This document shows positions 1-7,863 of a DNA stretch of 38,141 nt, in pieces. The stretch comes from Nitrospirota bacterium (GTDB taxonomy: Bacteria > Nitrospirota > Thermodesulfovibrionia > Thermodesulfovibrionales > Dissulfurispiraceae), in contig JADFXU010000024.1 in the NCBI GenBank assembly GCA_015233365.1, forward strand, positions 1 through 38,141, given 5' to 3'. Both the position numbers and the translations under genes were made by a program. The notes under the pieces are model-generated. The model did no database searches and was not told where the DNA came from. It saw only the letters and a list, made by a program, of their open reading frames with translations. Within the stretch, counting starts at the first letter, position 1. Each line of letters starts with the position of its first letter.

Positions 1-72
1 TCTGCATTATATACTCAATGTGGATATGAGGTACAGCCTTTCTCTAAAGGGAAAGGTAGGGAACTCAGATGA
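1..72 (+). CDS. 3' end of an unidentified upstream gene (partial)
   Basis: Frame 1 is open from the window edge to a TGA at 70-72 and encodes about 23 residues ending in GKGRELR. The stop overlaps the ATG at 69 of the next reading frame as ATGA, the usual sign of translational coupling, which is the main reason to believe it is real. Too little is present to name the family. The context (a PAS fragment directly downstream) suggests a signalling operon, but that is inference. Confidence 0.4.
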   Translation, partial: SALYTQCGYEVQPFSKGKGRELR

Positions 73-221
73 TAGAGAACTTTCTAACAGAATCAAAGCA
101 TCGACTCATAGACATCATAGATTTTTTCCCTGATCCTACATTCGTTATCGGCAATGACAAGAAGGTCATCATTTGGAATGCCGCCATGGAGATTGTTTCC
201 GGAGTGATTGTACAAATATGA
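69..221 (+). pseudogene. Truncated PAS-domain fragment of a sensor protein
   Basis: A 50-codon frame starts at ATG 69, overlapping the upstream stop. It reads like the first half of a PAS domain: residues 17-44 contain IDFFPDPTFVIG, then KKVIIWN and AAMEIVSGV. This is the typical opening of multi-PAS sensor kinases, where the domain would continue for about 70 more residues. Here it ends at TGA 219-221, directly after the point where the PAS helix normally runs on. The next kinase gene starts 13 bp later with an unrelated N-terminus, so this looks like a remnant left by a deletion or recombination. It could still be translated as a short peptide. The family call comes from motif recognition only. 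Confidence 0.55.
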
Positions 222-234
222 TTCGGTATATTAA

Positions 235-2346
235 ATGACAGACAGCGATCCTGATCCCGGCGCAGGGAATGCCTTCTCTGAATGCCATATAGCAGATGCT
301 CTCAGACTTTTCCTGATCACAGTTATTTTAATCCTTACGCACATCACCTCCTCACGGGCAGAACCCGTCAATAAGGGGAAAAGACCAATTACCGCAGTTA
401 TACACTGTAATTACAGTCCGGTCTCTTACTGGAACAATACTACCAACACGCCTTCCGGTTTCTTTGTGGATATCATGGACATTGTTGCGGCACGTACAGG
501 GCTCCAGGTGAGTTACATTTGCAGAGACAATTGGGATGCAGAGATTCCTGCTATCGAAACCGGCGAAGCAGATCTTGGGGTCCTGATGAAAACCAAGCAG
601 CGCGAAAAGAAACTATTGTTCAGCACCCCAATCGACACAATATACCTTTCCTATTTTGCCCGCTCTGAAAGCGATATAGATCCTGAAAGAGTGTTTTCCG
701 ATCATATCTTGGGCGTTATAAACAGAGGCATAACCTACGAGCAGTTGAGGGACCGGGAATGGGTGAAGCTTCACATATATGGTGATTATCAGGAAGCCCT
801 TTTTGGTCTGCTTGCCGGTGAGGTCAGCCTATTCGCTGGAGAGGAATCCATGTTCCTGAAAAATATGCGGGAAACCGGCCTGGAAAACCGTATTAAAAAG
901 GTCGGGAAGCCTTTCTTTGAGACGCAAAGATGCCTGGCAATACGGAAGGACAATGTTCAACTGCTTGAACTGATCAACAAAACTCTGAAAGGCTTTGTGG
1001 GGGGCCCTGAATATCAGAGAATCTACCTTAAATGGTATGGGGTGCCTACGCCTTACTGGACTAACAGGAGAGTACTTACGGTAAGCGGTCTTTTCCTGAT
1101 TATCGCCATCAGCGGTATAGCATTTTGGCGTTATGTTTCAATTTCCAAGATGAATACGGTACTCATCCGTGCTATGGCCGAGCGCAAGGAGGCGGAGGTG
1201 GCGTTGCGGACAACCGAAGAGCGTCTGAGTCTGGCATTAAAAGCAGCAGGACAGTCTGTTTATGATTTTGATTTAGTAACAGGCGAAGGTATCGTAAGCC
1301 CGGAGTATGCCCTTATGCTTGGCTACGATCCCGCTGAATTTCACGAGACCGTTCCAAAATGGCTTAAGAGACTGCACCCTGATGACAGGGAACCGGAAGC
1401 TGCTGTTTACAGAGCATATCTTGAGGGTGAAATACCCGAATACAAGGTCGAGTTCAGACATAAGACAAAGGACGGAAACTGGAAATGGATGCTGTCTCTC
1501 GGCAAAATCATTAAACGCGATTCAGACGGCAATCCGCTGCGCATGATCGGAACTCATACTGACATAACCGAGCGCAAGGAAGCGGAGGAAGCGCTTAGAA
1601 GGTCGCGTGACCAGATGGAAACAAGGGTGCTGGAGAGGACTGCCGAATTAAGACATGAAATTGATCATCGGACAATCATCGAGGCCGAACTGAAACTGCA
1701 TCAGGAACAGTTGCGCAAACTGTATATAAAACATCAGTCCAGGAGGGAGGAAGAGCGGGCAAAGATAGCCCGTGAAATACATGACGAACTGGGGCAGGTC
1801 ATGGCTGCGGTAAGAATGAATGTGGCGTGGATGAAAATGGAGTATTCCGACCACCAAAAGATTATTGAGAAGTCATCGGAAATATTAGAGCTTATTGACG
1901 GCACAATAACATCAGTCAGGAGGATATGCTCGGAACTGCGGCCGGACGTGCTGGACCATCTGGGGCTCGGGGCTGCGATCGCGTGGCAGGCCGAAGAATT
2001 CACAAGAAGGTCGGGAATCCCGTGCGACGTTACTGTGAAAGAGGGCATTAAGGTGGACAGTGACAGCTGCATTGCCCTGTTCAGGATATTCCAGGAGGCC
2101 CTTACAAATGTCATGCGCCATGCAGACGCAACGGAAGTAGAGGCGAGTCTGAGAGACGAAAGAGGCAAAGTAATACTTAAAATCATCGACAACGGTAAAG
2201 GGATTACTGAAGAGGACAAATCAAAGCCCGGCGGATTCGGTCTATTGGGTATGCGGGAGCGCGTCTACCCATGGAGAGGAAGCGTCAGCATTAAGGGTAG
2301 TCCAAACAAAGGCACAAGAATCGAAGTAATCTTGCCACAAGAATAA
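235..2346 (+). CDS. Sensor histidine kinase with periplasmic solute-binding (SBP_bac_3) domain, PAS and HisKA_3
   Basis: This 703-residue membrane kinase senses an extracytoplasmic ligand. A hydrophobic N-terminal anchor or signal lies at about residues 23-43. An amino-acid-type periplasmic binding domain follows at about 48-277 (GFFVDIMDIVAARTG, ETGEADLG), then a second membrane helix at about 280-303. A PAS_3 domain spans about 327-448, ending in GTHTDITERK, followed by a coiled coil. The HisKA_3 dimerisation box has EIHDELGQ with phospho-acceptor H516, and the ATPase has an N box at N625 and a G box DNGKG at 652-656. HisKA_3 kinases (NarX/DegS type) normally pair with a LuxR-type response regulator; none is seen in the window, so it is an orphan here. 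The truncated PAS fragment just upstream suggests the locus was rearranged. Confidence 0.9.
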   Translation: MTDSDPDPGAGNAFSECHIADALRLFLITVILILTHITSSRAEPVNKGKRPITAVIHCNYSPVSYWNNTTNTPSGFFVDIMDIVAARTGLQVSYICRDNWDAEIPAIETGEADLGVLMKTKQREKKLLFSTPIDTIYLSYFARSESDIDPERVFSDHILGVINRGITYEQLRDREWVKLHIYGDYQEALFGLLAGEVSLFAGEESMFLKNMRETGLENRIKKVGKPFFETQRCLAIRKDNVQLLELINKTLKGFVGGPEYQRIYLKWYGVPTPYWTNRRVLTVSGLFLIIAISGIAFWRYVSISKMNTVLIRAMAERKEAEVALRTTEERLSLALKAAGQSVYDFDLVTGEGIVSPEYALMLGYDPAEFHETVPKWLKRLHPDDREPEAAVYRAYLEGEIPEYKVEFRHKTKDGNWKWMLSLGKIIKRDSDGNPLRMIGTHTDITERKEAEEALRRSRDQMETRVLERTAELRHEIDHRTIIEAELKLHQEQLRKLYIKHQSRREEERAKIAREIHDELGQVMAAVRMNVAWMKMEYSDHQKIIEKSSEILELIDGTITSVRRICSELRPDVLDHLGLGAAIAWQAEEFTRRSGIPCDVTVKEGIKVDSDSCIALFRIFQEALTNVMRHADATEVEASLRDERGKVILKIIDNGKGITEEDKSKPGGFGLLGMRERVYPWRGSVSIKGSPNKGTRIEVILPQE

Positions 2347-2678
2347 AACAGACTATTACCAGCAAACATTCCAAAACCCTGTTCAGCCATGCAATCTGTC
2401 CCGAACGCGGGGGGAAACTGTATCCTGAATATTACGATAATATATGGGGGAAAGCAGATAAATAGTTCTGGTGTATTTTTGTAACTGGCAGCAATTTCCC
2501 CAAAAAATGTAAGTTTTCCAGTCCTCCCACAAAATGTGCTTCTTCTTGATGAAAATTCGATAGGTAGACTCTTCATTTAGGTGTCCTGAACAGTAGTTGA
2601 CTGTTGTTTGCATGTAAATCAAAAGCCGCGTATAATCCCATAAAGCACCTCCAAGGTTGGATTGGTTCTTCCCTTGAA

Positions 2679-2709
2679 GTGTACCGGAAATGTTTCGTTT
2701 CCGGTACAC
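2679..2709. repeat. Strong hairpin, 12-bp arms, followed by SD and a 7-codon ORF
   Basis: GTGTACCGGAAA at 2679-2690 pairs perfectly with TTTCCGGTACAC at 2698-2709 across a 7-nt loop. It is followed directly by GGAGGTG (2710-2716) and an ATG at 2724 that opens only seven codons (MIIRLNT). AAAGCACCTCC at 2642-2652 could also pair with the GGAGGTGC stretch. There is no T-run, so it is not a standard terminator. It could be part of a mobile-element end or a leader structure. Confidence 0.6.
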
Positions 2710-2731
2710 GGAGGTGCCCTTTAGATGATTA

Positions 2732-2862
2732 TCAGACTTAATACTTGACTAAGCCTTCTGCCTTGTTATGTCCTCCGAGGTACAAAAGACAGACAACGAA
2801 GTTGAGAAAACTCTCCGTCACGTTACCGCACAGGGCAATCGCAATGCAAGTATTAAGTCTGA
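2732..2862. repeat. Inverted-repeat-bounded element (MITE-like)
   Basis: TCAGACTTAATACTTG (2732-2747) and its exact reverse complement CAAGTATTAAGTCTGA (2847-2862) bound 99 bp. The right arm continues into GACCCCCAC, which recalls the TCTGACCCC ends found near REP-associated transposons, and the same style of end is seen at 10949-11053. No gene inside is convincing. Likely a small non-autonomous repeat; its family was not identified. Confidence 0.5.
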
Positions 2863-3243
2863 CCCCCACATGATTTTGATTGCCGGAAGATTATGGGCCG
2901 TAACAAGATCCCCACTGTGCCAACTTGGGCTACTATCAGTTACTTCCTGAAGTTGACACCAATAGCAATTTCCTGAATATGTTGATTTCGGAGAATAACT
3001 ATCAAAAGGTTCAGTGTCAGGCTGAGTTTGAGTGTTCCACAAAATGAAGTACTGGTACTGAATACTTCTTGGCATTTAGGACAGACGTTCACTTATTTAT
3101 TATCATTATTTGTCCCGAACGATCTTAGCGTAATATCCCCATAGGATAACAACGGGTTATCGTTTGAATTAAAGTTTTGCATTTCTAATACGATAACAAG
3201 AATACAAGGGATTGTGACGTGAAAGCAGTATGGGAGGTTCAAA

Positions 3244-3495
3244 ATGGTTAACCCTGTAGCAAATACGACCCCACCACAGCTTGTTGAGCAAGCCAAACCT
3301 GTGGAGACAAAAACACAAGTGAAGCCGCAGTCGGCAGATAATGGTGCCGCCGCTACTGTTCAGGTCAGTAATGCAGCGTTGGCAGCGTTAAAAGAAGCAA
3401 CAGAAACACAAGCGGTAACGATGAAGGAAGCAAGTTCCGGTGACCGCCAGGCTCAGAAACTACTGGCAAAAGAGGCTGCTGCTAAACAGCAGTAA
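3244..3495 (+). CDS. Small alanine/glutamine-rich hypothetical protein
   Basis: This 83-residue ORF has a good ribosome site (GGAGG at 3231-3235, ATG at 3244) and is closed by a terminator-like hairpin at 3526-3556. The N-terminal half is polar and proline-rich (TTPPQLVEQAKPVE). The middle has VQVSNAALAALKEA, and the end is a probable helix finishing in KLLAKEAAAKQQ. There is no signal peptide or membrane segment. The QVSNAA stretch recalls short proteins in Nitrospirota and Deltaproteobacteria with a proline/glutamine linker and a DTVxLSxAA motif, but no function is known. It stands alone, with no operon partner. Confidence 0.6.
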   Translation: MVNPVANTTPPQLVEQAKPVETKTQVKPQSADNGAAATVQVSNAALAALKEATETQAVTMKEASSGDRQAQKLLAKEAAAKQQ

Positions 3496-3525
3496 TTCTA
3501 TTTTCTAAATAACTTTTTCCCCATG

Positions 3526-3556
3526 GCCGGAAGGTTTACTACGCCTCCGGCTTTTG
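3526..3556 (+). terminator. Probable intrinsic terminator after the 83-aa gene
   Basis: GCCGGAAGG at about 3526-3534 pairs with GCCTCCGGC at 3543-3551 with a one-base bulge, followed by CTTTT. It lies 30 bp after the stop of the small gene at 3495. Confidence 0.6.
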
Positions 3557-3861
3557 GTATTTGTTTTTTAACATTGATTTATTTTATGTCCATTATTCTT
3601 AACAACAGCTTTCAGAATATCACAATCTGACGAAAGGCAAAAGTTGTGGCTGAAACAGTGGCACACGGCTTTTTCCGAGGGCGCTATATTCCAAGAATAA
3701 TCTCCATAGAGTTTCGTCCGCCTGAAACTATCGAGTAGTCGGTGCTATCGAGGTGTTGGTCCCTTCTGACAGCATTATCCTCCCTCCTTTTCGAGATTCT
3801 GTCATACAATGAAATTATGCAGACCCCGGCAATCGTTTCGACCGTGTAAGGAGGTGTCGCT
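3557..3861. other. Upstream region of the recombinase; contains a site-like inverted repeat
   Basis: About 300 bp without a gene. It holds AGTTTC-N8-GAAACT at 3710-3729, an arm-spacer-arm layout typical of tyrosine recombinase core sites. The start of a 23-bp imperfect direct repeat (3723-3745) lies here; the other copy is downstream of the recombinase gene. The recombinase ribosome site AAGGAGG lies just before ATG 3862. Confidence 0.5.
3723..3745. repeat. Left copy of a direct repeat flanking the recombinase
   Basis: TGAAACTATCG plus GGTGC at the right end, 23 bp overall. It matches 4879-4901 at 19 of 23 positions. The two copies flank the integrase gene in the same orientation. They could be att-like sites or binding arms; this is inference from position. 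Confidence 0.4.
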
Positions 3862-4701
3862 ATGACTATTCAAGAAGCCATAGAGCTCTTCAAGAAGCAC
3901 CAGAAGAGTACTGTCAAGAAAAGCACCATTAAGAGCTACGGAAAGTTCATGGAAAAGTTTCAGGGAAGGTTTTTGGGGCAAGAGGTGGTATCTGTTACAG
4001 CAGACGACATCGGAGATTTCCTTGAGGAATGCACAAATAGCCTCAGCAGATCCACGCGCCACCTTCGCTACGCTCAGATGAAGGCGTTTTTCAATTATGT
4101 CATTGAGGCCTCTGATCTGAACATCAAGAACCCATGCAACGCCGGTCTGTTATTCAAGACGTTCAAGAACGTCTATCATAGCCCTCGGAAGATATTAGAC
4201 AAGGAGACAGTGGACGAGATTATCTTCAATTCCCGCAATGGCAGGGATCGGCTCATCCTGGAACTTCAGGCTCGGTGCGGGCTGCGAATCGGAGAAGTCC
4301 TCAATCTCCGAGTCTCTGATGTCTCCGGCAGGAAGCTTCTCATTCAAGAGCCTAAGTCGGGCAGAGACGCCGAGGTTGCATTTATGCCGGAACATATTGC
4401 TGCTAGGCTTGTCGAATATGTTACGGCGCAGCAACTGTCCCCTGAGAATAGGGTGTTTCCACTCTGCTATACCGCTGTCAGAAACCTGGTCACCAAGCTG
4501 GGAAAGAAGCTGAATGTCAAAATATCGCCCCACGATCTGCGTCGGCACTCAGCAACATACGCCAGCGGAAACGGAGTGCCTCTGGAGATCATCTCCAAGG
4601 TCATTCTGAGGCATCAGGACCTGAAAACTACTCAAGTCTATCTGGGCAAGATCAGTGATACTGAGGCCATCAGGTGGATGGACATTCTTCATGGGAAATA
4701 G
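3862..4701 (+). CDS. Tyrosine recombinase / integrase (XerC/D-like)
   Basis: This complete 279-residue site-specific recombinase has an N-terminal SAM-like core-binding domain (about 1-95) and a C-terminal catalytic domain (about 110-275). All catalytic residues are visible: R142 in GLRIGE, K165 in EPKSG, H224 and R227 in HDLRRH, H251 in RHQD, and the nucleophile Y260 in TTQVYLG. The start has a strong Shine-Dalgarno (AAGGAGG) with proper spacing. Length is normal for the XerC/XerD/phage-integrase class. No phage or integron cassette genes are next to it, so it is a lone recombinase in a gene-poor stretch. Similar 23-bp sequences flank it. It could be the remnant of an integrative element or a Xer-like enzyme with a private site. 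Confidence 0.9.
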   Translation: MTIQEAIELFKKHQKSTVKKSTIKSYGKFMEKFQGRFLGQEVVSVTADDIGDFLEECTNSLSRSTRHLRYAQMKAFFNYVIEASDLNIKNPCNAGLLFKTFKNVYHSPRKILDKETVDEIIFNSRNGRDRLILELQARCGLRIGEVLNLRVSDVSGRKLLIQEPKSGRDAEVAFMPEHIAARLVEYVTAQQLSPENRVFPLCYTAVRNLVTKLGKKLNVKISPHDLRRHSATYASGNGVPLEIISKVILRHQDLKTTQVYLGKISDTEAIRWMDILHGK

Positions 4702-5125
4702 GAACTAACCATTGATGACGGGGGTCTGCAGGATTCAAGAGCAACCTCTGCGAATTCCCGCTTGAAACAAACGCGTCCCACCGTCGTGACGTGCCAGAGA
4801 GATCGATGAACAGCTACTCCTATTCCAAAATCCTACGACACGTGTTTCGTGACAAAGTTCACGTCAGTTGCAGAATAGTGAAACTATCGGGTATCAGGTG
4901 CAGCCAACATTCAAGTTGCGGCGCTGCAGGTCTGCCAAGGCTGAAAAGAGCACAAGCAACTGTCAACTAATGTTATTTTCCAACACGAGAACCGCGGGGC
5001 TGTCCTTGATCATTGTCGGGGCGCTGCCCTGATTCACCACCGGTGACGCCGATTGCGGAGAAAACTGTGCGGCGGGCGTATAACATTGCGGATATTGAGG
5101 TCAATCTGGTAAATATACGTTTGGG
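4702..5125. other. Gene-poor stretch downstream of the recombinase
   Basis: About 420 bp with no supported gene. It contains the right copy of the direct repeat (4879-4901) with the palindrome ATAGT-GAA-ACTAT around 4876. Short frames on both strands (for example plus 5013-5198) have no recognisable motif. Confidence 0.4.
4879..4901. repeat. Right copy of the direct repeat flanking the recombinase
   Basis: TGAAACTATCGGGT...GGTGC, matching 3723-3745 at 19 of 23 positions. It lies about 180 bp downstream of the recombinase stop. Confidence 0.4.
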
Positions 5126-5560
5126 TTATAAGTCGGGAACATTGTCCCGGACAAACTGCATTACCTGGTTTGTAAAGGCAACCGGGTCATCCAGATGATT
5201 TTCTATGATGTCTATCATAATATTCATGTCCATTTCCTGATACTCATGGATCATGACATTACGGAACCCGACCATCCTTTTTAGTTTGTCCGCAAGATCG
5301 ACGGAGATAATCTTTGCATTGGCGAGTATCTCAAAACTTTCCTTGCTTTCTTTCGGCAGTCCAAGTTTTCTTTTTTTGATAACGTGATTTGCAATATCAA
5401 TTGACTGCTCGGCTACCCGCTGAAGATTGATGGCTATTGCGTCCTGCTTCAGATGGTCCTCTTCGAAGGGCAGCTCCGACGGCATGGCGTAGTAAAGGCG
5501 GATTTGCTTTATGCACCGTTCGATGCTCTCTTTCTTATTCAGCACAACATCCATTGTCAT
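5126..5560 (-). CDS. hepT: HepT-like ribonuclease toxin (DUF86)
   Basis: This 144-residue all-helical protein of the HepT/DUF86 family carries the toxin motif R-x4-H-x-Y as RNVMIHEY (R100, H105, Y107). In characterised systems such as Shewanella HepT/MntA, this HEPN-type active site cleaves RNA, and the partner nucleotidyltransferase adenylylates the tyrosine to silence it. The gene follows the MntA-like gene on the same strand with a 4-bp overlap (5557-5560), the standard antitoxin-toxin order. The motif is intact, so the toxin is probably functional. It lies beside a lone recombinase in a low-density region, which fits an acquired module, though base composition was not measured. Confidence 0.85.
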   Translation of the reverse strand: MTMDVVLNKKESIERCIKQIRLYYAMPSELPFEEDHLKQDAIAINLQRVAEQSIDIANHVIKKRKLGLPKESKESFEILANAKIISVDLADKLKRMVGFRNVMIHEYQEMDMNIMIDIIENHLDDPVAFTNQVMQFVRDNVPDL

Positions 5561-5964
5561 TGCACTATTCTCCCGGTTTCCAGTATATCTTCCAAAATTT
5601 CCGCGCGCTCTTCATTCAGCTTCTGGTAAGAAGACATGACGTGCATTTCAAAATCATCGACAGAATATTCGCTCTTCTTATAGATAATTCTGCCTTCCTG
5701 TATGATTGTGTGCTGGAAAACGGTATTTGCCGTTCTTATGTTGACAAGGTCCACGGTCTTTTTCAAAGCGTCTTCAAGCGCATACCTGCAGTCGCTAACA
5801 CCAAGATTCTTAAGCAGCTTGGTCTGATCATGCGAAAAGAGAAGGGCGATATCCACGTCGCTCTCATTCCGTTCATCCGGCGTCAGATATGAGCCAAAGA
5901 CGTAGATCGCTTCTACGTCTGGATAAAAGCTCAGTACTATTTTTATTATCACTTCCTCGCTCAT
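5557..5964 (-). CDS. mntA: MntA-like minimal nucleotidyltransferase antitoxin
   Basis: This 135-residue minimal nucleotidyltransferase has the G-S-x10-D-x-D signature: G24-S25, then D36 and D38 in ESDVDIAL, with a likely third metal ligand D72 in VDLVNI. Proteins of this family partnered with HepT transfer AMP to the toxin tyrosine and so act as type VII antitoxins. It is the first gene of the pair and overlaps the toxin start by 4 bp. The C-terminal third (about 95-135) is helical. Promoter signals in the 100 bp before the gene were not resolved. Confidence 0.85.
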   Translation of the reverse strand: MSEEVIIKIVLSFYPDVEAIYVFGSYLTPDERNESDVDIALLFSHDQTKLLKNLGVSDCRYALEDALKKTVDLVNIRTANTVFQHTIIQEGRIIYKKSEYSVDDFEMHVMSSYQKLNEERAEILEDILETGRIVQ

Positions 5965-6067
5965 TCGGCTTTATTATATGCTTTTTGGTTGTTGCGGGCA
6001 ATATCTGCGCTGATTGATTCGGTTAAAAAACTTGAAAAATACCGGTGGATGAAACTATTCTATTTAT

Positions 6068-7264
6068 ATGGAAAAAACAGCTACTTTTAGGACCCCAAAA
6101 GGATTTCTCTTTGCTGCTGTAGAAGCGGCGATTAAAAAGCCTGGCAGGAAGGACCTTGCGCTTATTTATTCGGATACAGAAGCAACGAGCGCGGGAATGT
6201 TTACGAAAAACATGGTGAAAGCCGCCCCTGTAAAGCTCGATATGAAGCGGATCAGGTCGGGCAAAGGACGGGCAATTATTGTGAACAGCGGCAATGCGAA
6301 TGCCTGCACCGCGGAGCAGGGCATGAATGACGCAATTGAAATGACTGCCATGACTGCCCGTGCACTGGGATTGAAAGCCGGCCTGGTATATGCGTGTTCC
6401 ACAGGCGTGATCGGCACTCCCCTGCCTATGGAGAGGATACGCCCAAAGATTGCCGAACTTTCATCTTCACTCGGCAAATCCACTATTGACGATGTTGCAG
6501 CGGCTATTATGACTACCGATACCTTTCCAAAGATCGCCGGCAGGAGGATTAAAATTAACGGTACTTTACTGACTATTTCAGGCATATGCAAAGGAGCCGG
6601 TATGATACGCCCTGATATGGCGACCATGCTGTGCTTTATTATGACTGACGCATGTGTTGAACGTTCGGCTCTGGACAGTGCGTTGAAGACCGCAGTAGAG
6701 CGGTCTTTTAATTTAATTACAGTGGACGGCGACATGTCCACCAACGACACGATCCTGTTGATGGCAAATGGCGCTGCAGGCAATTACCCGATCACGAAAT
6801 CATCGCCGGCCTTCGGTCGTTTTTTGAAGGCACTTTCAGAAGTGGCACTCGAATTAAGCACGCTGATAGTCAAGGATGGAGAGGGCGCGTCGAAGTTTAT
6901 AAAGGTTGTGATAAGGAATGCGAGGAGTAATGCTGAGGCGAAAAGAGGCGCTATGGCGGTCGCTGATTCGATGCTGGTTAAGACCGCACTCTACGGCAAT
7001 GATGCGAACTGGGGAAGGATCATTTGCGCGCTCGGGTATTCCGGAATCATGGTTAAAGAGGAGAAAACCGATATCACGATTAACGGCATAAAAGTGGCGA
7101 AAAAAGGCAGGGCCACCCAAAGGGACAAAGAGGCCAATGAGAGGCTGAAAGCCAAAGAAGTCACGGTGGAAGTAGACCTCGGTGTCGGGAAAGGCAGTGC
7201 AACTGTGCTCACCTGCGATCTGACCGAAGAATATGTCAGGATCAATGCCGAATACAGGACGTAG
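6068..7264 (+). CDS. argJ: Bifunctional ornithine acetyltransferase / N-acetylglutamate synthase
   Basis: ArgJ moves the acetyl group from N-acetylornithine to glutamate and, in bifunctional forms, also acetylates glutamate with acetyl-CoA, in cytoplasmic arginine synthesis. The 398-residue protein is full length. The autocleavage region reads KGAGMIRPDMATML with nucleophile T186, which becomes the N-terminus of the beta chain. Other family marks are NSGNANACT (73-81), STGVIG (111-116) and the C-terminal YVRINAEYRT. It stands alone, far from argG (34370-35581), so arginine genes are scattered. The ribosome site is weak (GGTGG about 20 bp upstream), but the N-terminus fits homologues well. Confidence 0.95.
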   Translation: MEKTATFRTPKGFLFAAVEAAIKKPGRKDLALIYSDTEATSAGMFTKNMVKAAPVKLDMKRIRSGKGRAIIVNSGNANACTAEQGMNDAIEMTAMTARALGLKAGLVYACSTGVIGTPLPMERIRPKIAELSSSLGKSTIDDVAAAIMTTDTFPKIAGRRIKINGTLLTISGICKGAGMIRPDMATMLCFIMTDACVERSALDSALKTAVERSFNLITVDGDMSTNDTILLMANGAAGNYPITKSSPAFGRFLKALSEVALELSTLIVKDGEGASKFIKVVIRNARSNAEAKRGAMAVADSMLVKTALYGNDANWGRIICALGYSGIMVKEEKTDITINGIKVAKKGRATQRDKEANERLKAKEVTVEVDLGVGKGSATVLTCDLTEEYVRINAEYRT

Positions 7265-7414
7265 GGTCCGGTGCGGGGAGTTTCTTTGTGGAAATCTGTT
7301 TCGAAGAATAGATTAATCTCAGTTGATGTTGTGTGCATCTCAAGTATGAAGTTGACACCCTCTCTGACAATGACTGACAGGTAAGTTCTTCAACAATTCT
7401 TTTAAGTTAGTACA

Positions 7415-7858
7415 TCATAAAATCACTTTTTCCAGAATATCCACCGCGTCCTCCACGATTTTGAAACAAACAGTTTTAAAAAGGCCCTTTTCCCGCGCCT
7501 CCTCCAACCCCTTTTCGGAGCTTATATCGATGCCCAATAACTGCTTACACTCGATTGAGTCATGCCTTTTCTCAAATTCAGCTATAAATTCCTTGACCTT
7601 CCCGTAGGTCAGGGGCTTAACTGCCTTGTCTTCCGGGGTATATTTGCCATATTTCAAACCTGTGACCATAAATGCACCTGTCACTGCCCCGCAGGTCCTT
7701 GCCGTATGCCCTATCCCTCCGCCAAACCCGCACGCCAATTTCAATGCATTTGTCTCTTCCAGCCCATAGTCCCCGGCAAATGAGGCAAGTACCGATTGGG
7801 CACAATTGAAATCACTACTGAATAAGCTCAAAGCCTTGTCCGAACGTGTCACAGCCAT
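7415..7858 (-). CDS. C_GCAxxG_C_C family redox-type protein
   Basis: This 147-residue protein of the C_GCAxxG_C_C family (TIGR01909) has the conserved cysteines C19 (FNCAQSV), C43 (ACGFGGGIG), C56 (TCGAVTGA), C104 (IECKQLL) and C131 (TVCFKIV). The family often sits next to redox or metal genes. A metal- or Fe-S-binding role is suspected from the cysteine pattern but is not proven. It begins 5 bp after the tyrS stop on the same strand, so it is probably co-transcribed with tyrS. There is no signal peptide. Confidence 0.85.
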   Translation of the reverse strand: MAVTRSDKALSLFSSDFNCAQSVLASFAGDYGLEETNALKLACGFGGGIGHTARTCGAVTGAFMVTGLKYGKYTPEDKAVKPLTYGKVKEFIAEFEKRHDSIECKQLLGIDISSEKGLEEAREKGLFKTVCFKIVEDAVDILEKVIL

Positions 7859-7863
7859 CTCCT

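Larger units (their letters stand above)
2347..3243. other. Gene-poor intergenic stretch with inverted repeats
   Basis: About 900 bp with no convincing gene. Open frames on both strands lack known motifs and good ribosome sites. The stretch contains a strong hairpin (2679-2709), a 16-bp inverted repeat pair (2732-2747 and 2847-2862) and a small inverted repeat (GTTATCGT at 3156-3163, ACGATAAC at 3190-3197) upstream of the next small gene. The makeup resembles decayed mobile DNA, but no transposase remnant could be recognised. Confidence 0.5.

Noticed and set aside
2383-2709. Minus-strand frame of 108 codons in the gap
   Set aside because: No ribosome site, no family features, and it overlaps the hairpin at 2679-2709.
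3659-3680. Sigma54-like TGGCAC sequence
   Set aside because: The -12 half does not match TTGC at the required spacing.
3526-3720. Possible c-di-GMP or other riboswitch before the recombinase
   Set aside because: Some GC-rich pairing, but the conserved core words of known riboswitch classes were not found.
5013-5198. Plus-strand 61-codon frame before hepT
   Set aside because: No ribosome site or motif, and it overlaps the hepT 3' end.
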